From [Actinomadura] parvosata subsp. kistnae (GTDB lineage: Bacteria > Actinomycetota > Actinomycetes > Streptosporangiales > Streptosporangiaceae): 64,000 nt of DNA. The position numbers were made by a program, and so were the translations under genes. Location of the stretch: positions 2,591,001 through 2,655,000 of the forward strand of contig NZ_OOHJ01000018.1 of the NCBI RefSeq assembly GCF_900323885.1, given 5' to 3'. Below are positions 58,902 to 64,000 of the stretch, piece by piece; within the stretch, counting starts at the first letter, position 1; every line of letters begins with the position of its first letter. The notes beneath the pieces were generated by a model that was not told the DNA's origin, did not search any database, and was given only the letters and a program-made list of their open reading frames with translations.

Positions 58902-59630
58902 GTGCAGCAAGCTCGTGCGGGGGCGCGTCCGCTGTGGCTGGCCGCGGGCGCGGTGGTGCTCGCGTTCACCGTTCTGGCGTGCACGGTCACCGTGCTCTCG
59001 TGGCTGGGCAGGCAGTCGGAGACGCAACGCCAGGAGTATCGGCGGCCGGCGCGGCTGCAGATCGACGTGACCGGCACGGAGGTCGTCCTCCAGGCGTACG
59101 AGTCCGGCGCCGTCGAGGTCGAGCGGCACCTCACGTGGGCCTCGGGCAAGCCCGCTCCGCGCGAGCGGTGGGAGGGCGACACGCTCAGGCTCAGCATCGA
59201 CTGCCCGCCCGCGCTCAACCTGCCGGGCTGCTCGGCCGTGTACCGCGTCTGGCTGCCCGCGGACCTGCCGGTCACGGTGCGCACGGTCTCCGGCGCCGTC
59301 CGGCTGGCGAACCTGCGCGGCCCCGTCAGCGTCGAGACCGACTCCGGCGACGTGCGAGGCGAGGGGCTCGGCGGGGGCCAGGTCAGCGCGCGGGCCGGCT
59401 CCGGGGACGTGCGGCTGGGCTTCAGCGGGGTGCCTTCGCGGGTCGCGGCCCGTACGTCGTCCGGCGACATCGCGCTCACCCTGCCCCGGCACGCCTACAA
59501 CGTGCGGGCGGACTCGGCCGAGGGGATGGAGACGGTCGCGGTCGGACAAGACCCGTCCTCCCCCGCCACGATCGAGGCCCGCACCGACACCGCCGACATC
59601 ACCATCGGGGACTCCACCTATGCACCCTGA
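58902..59630 (+). CDS. Membrane-anchored DUF4097-like beta-helix protein
   Basis: The 242-residue protein has one N-terminal TM segment (LWLAAGAVVLAFTVLACTVTVL). It is followed by an extracytoplasmic domain with repeated T/S-x-S-G-D/A-V turns (VRTVSGAVRLANL, VETDSGDVRGEGL, ARTSSGDIALTLP), the mark of DUF4097-type right-handed beta structures. The GTG has AGGAGG 5 nt upstream. An earlier in-frame start lacks this. It overlaps the histidine-kinase gene by 11 nt and may sense or stabilise at the envelope. No enzymatic role is known for the family. Confidence 0.78.
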   Translation: MQQARAGARPLWLAAGAVVLAFTVLACTVTVLSWLGRQSETQRQEYRRPARLQIDVTGTEVVLQAYESGAVEVERHLTWASGKPAPRERWEGDTLRLSIDCPPALNLPGCSAVYRVWLPADLPVTVRTVSGAVRLANLRGPVSVETDSGDVRGEGLGGGQVSARAGSGDVRLGFSGVPSRVAARTSSGDIALTLPRHAYNVRADSAEGMETVAVGQDPSSPATIEARTDTADITIGDSTYAP

Positions 59631-61008
59631 CCAGCCCGCACGCCCCGGGCACCCCACCGGCGGCGGACCCGGGCTCATGAAAGGCGGGCGCGGCCTCACG
59701 AATGGCGGGCAGGGGCTCACGAACGGCGGGCGCGGGCTCACGAATGGCGGGCGCGGGCCGAGCCGGGTGGTGCGGGAGCTCCTGCGCGCGCCCGTGAGCG
59801 CGCGCACCTGGATGTCGGTCCTGCACCTCGCCGCCGGCCTCCCCGTCGCCCTCCTGGGCTGCGTCCTGCTCGTGGTGCTGGGCGTGCTCACCATGAGCCT
59901 GTCGTTGTCGATCGTGCTGACCGTGCTGGCCGTCTTCGCCCAGGCGGCGCTGGCCTGGTGCGTGCGCGCCTGCACCGCGCTCCAGCGCTCGCGCTTCGCC
60001 ACGCTCCTCGGAGTGGACCTGCCCATCCCGCCGCGACCCACCGAGGGCGGCTGGCTGGCGCGGGTGATGCGGGAGGCCCGCAGCGAGACGACCTGGCGCC
60101 AGCTCAGCTACCACCTGATCGCCCCGCTGATCGGCGGGCTCGGCTTCGGCGCGACCGCGCTGGCGCTGGCCGCCGCGCTGACGTTCACCCTGTCCCCCTT
60201 GTACGCGTGGGCGCTGCCCGGCATGAACATGTTCGGCTGGCGGCTCGGCTCCCCCGTGACGCTGGCGGGCCTGGTGGCGGCCGGGCTGGCCGCGCTCTTC
60301 CTGGCCCCGTGGATCGCCCGCGCCGCCGCCGCGATGGACGTGGGCGCCGCCATGGCGCTGCTGGGCAACGCCCGCGAGAAGGAGCTGGCCGAGAGCCGGG
60401 CCGGGCTGCTGGAGGCGATCGAGGCCGAGCGCCGCAGGATCGAGCGGGACCTGCACGACGGCACCCAGCAGCGGCTCACCGCGCTGGCGGTCAACCTGGC
60501 GATCGCCGCGGAGACGCTGCCCGACCTGTCCGAGCCCGCCCGCCGGGCTTTCGCCGAGGCGCAGGAGGAGGCCACGGAGGCGCTGGCGGAGCTGCGCGGG
60601 TTCATCCGCGGCCTGCACCCGTCGGTGCTGGACGACCGGGGGCTCGACGCGGCCCTGTCGGGGGTGGTGGGCCGCTCGCCGGTGCCGGTGGAGCTCTCAG
60701 TGGACCTGCCGGGCCGGCCGCCGCCGCTCATCGAGTCGATCGCGTACTTCGTGGTCTCGGAGGCGCTGACGAACGTGGCCAAGCACTCGGGCGCGGGCAG
60801 GGCCGAGGTGAGCGTGGCGGCGGACGGGGGCCGGCTGCGCCTGCGCGTCCGTGACGACGGCCGTGGTGGCGCGGACGCGGGCTCGGGCAGCGGGCTGCGC
60901 GGGCTGGGCCAGCGGGTGGCCTCGGCCGACGGCACGTTCGCTCTGCACAGCCCGCCCGGTCAGGGGACGACGATCGAGGTCGAGCTGCCCCTCGCACTCT
61001 CCGCGTGA
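59620..61008 (+). CDS. Two-component sensor histidine kinase (HisKA_3 type)
   Basis: The 462-residue kinase has four or so TM segments (residues ~65-115 and ~165-230) that form a putative sensor. The HisKA_3 phospho-acceptor ERRRIERDLHDGTQQRLTAL lies near residue 285, and the HATPase_c domain has EALTNVAKHS, RVRDDGRGG and GSGLRGLGQRV. Residues ~16-46 are four seven-residue GLTNGGR repeats from a 21-bp tandem repeat. It overlaps the DUF4097 gene. Its response regulator is probably the divergent gene at 58038. Confidence 0.92.
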   Translation: MHPDQPARPGHPTGGGPGLMKGGRGLTNGGQGLTNGGRGLTNGGRGPSRVVRELLRAPVSARTWMSVLHLAAGLPVALLGCVLLVVLGVLTMSLSLSIVLTVLAVFAQAALAWCVRACTALQRSRFATLLGVDLPIPPRPTEGGWLARVMREARSETTWRQLSYHLIAPLIGGLGFGATALALAAALTFTLSPLYAWALPGMNMFGWRLGSPVTLAGLVAAGLAALFLAPWIARAAAAMDVGAAMALLGNAREKELAESRAGLLEAIEAERRRIERDLHDGTQQRLTALAVNLAIAAETLPDLSEPARRAFAEAQEEATEALAELRGFIRGLHPSVLDDRGLDAALSGVVGRSPVPVELSVDLPGRPPPLIESIAYFVVSEALTNVAKHSGAGRAEVSVAADGGRLRLRVRDDGRGGADAGSGSGLRGLGQRVASADGTFALHSPPGQGTTIEVELPLALSA

Positions 61009-61139
61009 TCGCAACACGGCGTTAAGGCATTTGTCCAGAGTAAGCGCCACTTTTCATGGCACACTACCCATTGTGCGTAGGGGTGGGGGCCCCGCGAACG
61101 CACGACACGGGGAGACGAATCCACTACGGGGGCCATGCG

Positions 61140-63116
61140 ATGGCGTTAGTTGACCGTGCCCAAATCGACCGTGCCCACAACGACCATGCCCACAACGATC
61201 ATGCCCACATCGACCGTGCTCACCATCTGCGCTTCCTGCTGCTCGGCTCCATCGAGGCCGGCGACGGCAGCGGCCTCGTCGAGCTGAGCGCCTCGAAGAT
61301 GCGCACGCTCCTGGCCACGCTGCTCCTGGCCCGATCGCGGATCGTCCCCGACTCCCGGATCGCGGCGATGCTGTGGGGAGAGCATCCGCCCGCGACGTCG
61401 GAGGCGCAGATCCAGATCTACGTGTCCCGGCTGCGGCAGAAGCTGGGCGTGCCGATCGTCCGGCAACGCCCCGGCTACCTGCTCGAAGTCGACCCCGGCC
61501 AGCTCGACCTGGTCGTCTTCGAGCAGCTCGCCAGGCGCGGCAGGGACCTGCTGGAGCGGGGCGTCGCGCGGGAGGCGGGCGAGGTGCTGACCCGGGCGCT
61601 GGCGCTGTGGCGCGGCCCCGCGCTCGCCGGCGCGACCGACCTGCTCACCGACGCCGAGCGCCCGCAGCTCGAAGAGGCCAAGCTGGCCACGCTGGAGGAC
61701 CGGATCGACGCCGACCTCGCCCTGCGCCGGCACGCGGAGCTGGTGGCCGAGCTGACCGGGCTGGTCGCCGACCATCCGTGGCGCGAGCGGCTGCGCGGCC
61801 AGCTCATGCTCGCCCTCTACCGCAGCGGGCGGCAGGCCGAGGCGGTGACGGCGTACGAGGAGCTGCGCCGCCTGCTGGCCGACGACCTGTCCATCGAGCC
61901 GGGCAACGACCTGCGCGAGCTGTTCACGCGCGTGCTGGCCGCCGACCCCGGCCTCGACGCGCCCGCCGGCGGCGACGCTCCCGTACGGCCGTCCGCCGCC
62001 GCGCCGGTGCGGCCCGCCCAGCTCCCGCCGGACACCGCCGACTTCACCGGCCGCCTCGCGGAGAGCGAGCACCTGGCGGCGATGCTGGAGCGGCACGACG
62101 CGGGCGCGCCCCTGGCCGGCTGCGTCATCAGCGGCATGGCCGGGGTCGGCAAGACCGCGCTGGCCGTCCACGTCGCCCACCAGTGCCAGGACAGCTACCC
62201 CGACGGCCAGCTCTACGTGGATCTGCGCGGCCTCACCGCGGAGCCGGTCACCCCGCTCGACGCGCTCGGCGGCATGCTGCGCGCGCTCGGCGTGGACGCC
62301 GCCGTGGTCCCGCCGGGCCTGGACGATCGGGTCAAGCTCTACCGCAGCCGGCTGATCCGCCAGCGGGTGCTGGTGCTGCTCGACAACGCCGCGAGCGAGC
62401 AGCAGGTACGCCCCCTGCTGCCCACCGGCCGCGACTGCGGCGTGCTCGTGACCGGCCGCGCCCGGCTGTCGGCCCTGGAGGGGCTGCCCATCCTCGACCT
62501 CGACGTGCTGGCGCCCGCCCACGCCCTGACCCTGCTGGGCCGCATCGTGGGCGAGGAACGCATGCGCGCCGAGCACGCGGAGGCCGAGCGCATCGTGGCC
62601 CTGTGCGGCCACCTGCCGCTCAGCATCAGGATCGCCGGCGCCCGGCTGGCGGCCAAGCCGTACTGGCGGCTGGCCAGGCTCGCCCGCCGCCTCGACGTGC
62701 AGCACCGCCGGCTCGACGAGCTGCGCATCGCCGACTCCAACGTCCGGACCAGCCTGATCCAGAGCTACCAGGGCCTGTCACCGGCGGCCCGGCACGCCTT
62801 CCGCCTGCTGGCGCTGCTCGACGTGCCCAACTTCTCGCTGTGGACGGCCGCCGTGGTGCTCGACACGAAGGTGGCCGAGGCCCGCGACCTGGCCGAGCAG
62901 CTCGTGGACGCCCGCCTGCTGGACAGCCTGCCCGCCACGAGCGGCATGTCCGACCAGTACCGCTTCCACGCCCTCGTCCGCGCGCTGGCCCTGGAGCGGG
63001 CGGCCGTCGAGGAGCACCCGAAGGAGCGCCGCGCCGCGCTCACCCGCGTCATGGGGGCCTCCACCTGGCCGAACTGGGTGGGCACGTGGAGCCGTAGCTG
63101 GGCGCACTGCACCTGA
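61140..63116 (+). CDS. SARP-family transcriptional activator with BTAD and NB-ARC domains, TTA-containing
   Basis: The 658-residue AfsR-like regulator has a winged-helix DNA-binding domain (about 28-115: FLLLGSIEA, LSASKMRTLLATLLL, IYVSRLRQKLG), the BTAD domain (about 120-270), and an NB-ARC ATPase (about 310-600) with P-loop GMAGVGKTAL and VLVLLDNA. The TPR region of full-length AfsR is absent. The ATG chosen lies 7 nt after GGGGG, and its third codon is TTA, so translation may depend on the bldA tRNA. A DRAHNDHAH repeat from a 15-bp array follows. As the only SARP in the window, it is the best candidate activator for the 11-bp-period repeats at 6968, 22821 and 34529. Confidence 0.92.
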   Translation: MALVDRAQIDRAHNDHAHNDHAHIDRAHHLRFLLLGSIEAGDGSGLVELSASKMRTLLATLLLARSRIVPDSRIAAMLWGEHPPATSEAQIQIYVSRLRQKLGVPIVRQRPGYLLEVDPGQLDLVVFEQLARRGRDLLERGVAREAGEVLTRALALWRGPALAGATDLLTDAERPQLEEAKLATLEDRIDADLALRRHAELVAELTGLVADHPWRERLRGQLMLALYRSGRQAEAVTAYEELRRLLADDLSIEPGNDLRELFTRVLAADPGLDAPAGGDAPVRPSAAAPVRPAQLPPDTADFTGRLAESEHLAAMLERHDAGAPLAGCVISGMAGVGKTALAVHVAHQCQDSYPDGQLYVDLRGLTAEPVTPLDALGGMLRALGVDAAVVPPGLDDRVKLYRSRLIRQRVLVLLDNAASEQQVRPLLPTGRDCGVLVTGRARLSALEGLPILDLDVLAPAHALTLLGRIVGEERMRAEHAEAERIVALCGHLPLSIRIAGARLAAKPYWRLARLARRLDVQHRRLDELRIADSNVRTSLIQSYQGLSPAARHAFRLLALLDVPNFSLWTAAVVLDTKVAEARDLAEQLVDARLLDSLPATSGMSDQYRFHALVRALALERAAVEEHPKERRAALTRVMGASTWPNWVGTWSRSWAHCT

Positions 63117-63191
63117 CCTGTAGCTAGTGCCACCCCAAGACGGGCACTGCCATCCGTGACCGGCAGGGCCGCCCGTTGCGAACCTGGTCGC

Positions 63192-64000
63192 ATGATTGCA
63201 CGGTTAGGGAACTTCTGCTTCCGCCGCCGCTGGTGGGTGCTGGTCGTGTGGCTGGTCATCGCGGCGGCGGGCCTCGGCTCGGCTGGGCCGCTGTTCGCTT
63301 CCCTGGCGGCGAACCGGGCCCCGCAGGGCACCGAGTCCGACGTGGCGCTGCAGGCGCTGGCCGACGGGCGCGACCATGGAGCCCGGCTGGTGGCGCTCGT
63401 GGACGGGGTGGCCGCGGGCAGCGCGCCGACCGGCCGCGCCGTCCGCGCGGCGCTCGACGACGTACGCGCCATCAAGGGCGTCAAGCACGTGCACGAGCCG
63501 CAGGCCGCATCCGACGGACGCGGCCTGGCGCTCACCGTCGACCTGGACAAGATGGACTACCAGACCGGCGACGCCGTGCTGGACCGGGCGGCCGAGCGCC
63601 TGCGCGCGCTGACCAGGGAGCTGCCCGGGGCCGCGGTCAGCATCGGCGGCCAGGACATGATCGACCGGCAGACCGACGAGACCTCGCAGGGCGACCTGAC
63701 CACGGCGGAGATGTTCGCGCTGCCGCTGACGCTGGTCGTGCTGGTCTTCGTGTTCGGCGGCATCGCCGCGGCCACGCTGCCCGTGCTGGGCGCGGTGGTC
63801 ACGATCCTGGGCGCGTTCGCCGGGGTGCTGGCGTTCACGGCGTTCGTCGAGATGGACACCACCGTCATCAGCGTCGTCTCGCTCATGGGGCTGGGCCTGT
63901 CCATCGACTACGGCCTGCTGCTGGTCGCCCGGTACCGGCAGGAGCTGGCCGCCGGGCACGCACCCGGTCAGGCCGTGGCCCGCACGTGGGCGACGGCCGG
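63192..64000 (+). CDS. MMPL/RND-family membrane transporter, truncated by the window end
   Basis: The first 269 codons of an MMPL-type protein are present and the frame is open at the right edge. It begins IARLGNFCFRRRWWVLVVWLVIAAAGLG (TM1), followed by an extracytoplasmic domain with GVAAGSAPTG and GVKHVHEPQAAS. It then has a bundle of TM helices (ALPLTLVVLVFVFGG, TLPVLGAVVTILGAFAGV) ending in the family signature LGLSIDYGLLLVARYRQEL. MMPL proteins export lipids and lipidic natural products. The fifth codon is TTA. The position beyond the SARP suggests, without proving, a role in product export or resistance. Confidence 0.9.
   Translation, partial: MIARLGNFCFRRRWWVLVVWLVIAAAGLGSAGPLFASLAANRAPQGTESDVALQALADGRDHGARLVALVDGVAAGSAPTGRAVRAALDDVRAIKGVKHVHEPQAASDGRGLALTVDLDKMDYQTGDAVLDRAAERLRALTRELPGAAVSIGGQDMIDRQTDETSQGDLTTAEMFALPLTLVVLVFVFGGIAAATLPVLGAVVTILGAFAGVLAFTAFVEMDTTVISVVSLMGLGLSIDYGLLLVARYRQELAAGHAPGQAVARTWATA

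Overview
The window is high-GC actinomycete chromosome. Its codons end mostly in G or C, GTG starts are common, genes overlap as ATGA, and it carries SARP/AfsR-type and LuxR-type regulators and TTA codons in late-acting genes. The gene families and organisation suggest a filamentous actinomycete, perhaps of the Streptosporangiaceae, but the genus cannot be fixed from this sequence. No RNA genes, CRISPR arrays, transposases or integrases were found.

Left flank (1-6800). This part holds a BKACE-type enzyme behind a paired operator, a TAP-type secreted peptidase with a two-component system, an MFS exporter, and a PEP mutase/isocitrate lyase-family enzyme.

Biosynthetic cluster (about 6.9-57.8 kb). 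(a) 7.06-22.8 kb is a nearly gap-free run. It contains a discrete acyl carrier protein, three ketosynthases (KS) with an intact Cys-His-His set plus the conserved Lys, and three KS-like partners lacking the cysteine. It also contains a hydrolase, a double-hotdog protein, a FabL-like enoyl reductase, a private acetyl-CoA carboxylase (fused AccD-AccA, AccB, AccC), a second ACP, two FabZ-like proteins, FabG (frameshifted as sequenced) and a thioredoxin-fold isomerase. This is a dissociated, reducing type II PKS/FAS line. (b) 22.87-30.0 kb holds a fatty-acyl-AMP ligase, an acyl-CoA dehydrogenase, an ACP, a free condensation domain and a degenerate second ligase, which resembles a lipid-activation and N-acylation cassette. 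(c) 30.0-34.4 kb on the minus strand holds a VioC/AsnO-like hydroxylase, an ABC exporter (permease frameshifted) and a type II thioesterase. (d) 34.7-57.7 kb holds two NRPS proteins, an exporter, SbnA/SbnB-like 2,3-diaminopropionate (Dap) enzymes, an MbtH-like protein, a carbamoyltransferase and a second acyl-CoA dehydrogenase.

Inferred assembly. The PKS/FAS arm makes an unsaturated acyl chain. The ligase/ACP/free-C cassette passes it to NRPS2 (A-T-C-A-T), which hands on to NRPS1 (C-A-T-C-A-T-C-A-T-E). NRPS1 ends in a serine beta-lactamase/PBP-fold domain that probably acts as a cis thioesterase on a D-configured C-terminus. Hand-read adenylation codes suggest a Gln-like or ureido residue, Thr, two copies of one small Thr-like residue, and a D-basic residue. 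Dap synthesis plus a carbamoyltransferase and a dehydrogenase recalls the ureido-dehydroalanine chemistry of viomycin/capreomycin, here in a lipopeptide setting.

Right flank (58-64 kb). This part holds a two-component system, a DUF4097-like membrane protein, a SARP/NB-ARC regulator with a TTA codon, and the start of an MMPL transporter. Three 11-bp-period TATAG-type direct repeats precede three cluster operons and are plausible SARP sites. A further feature of the window is in-frame short tandem repeats at the termini or linkers of about ten different proteins.
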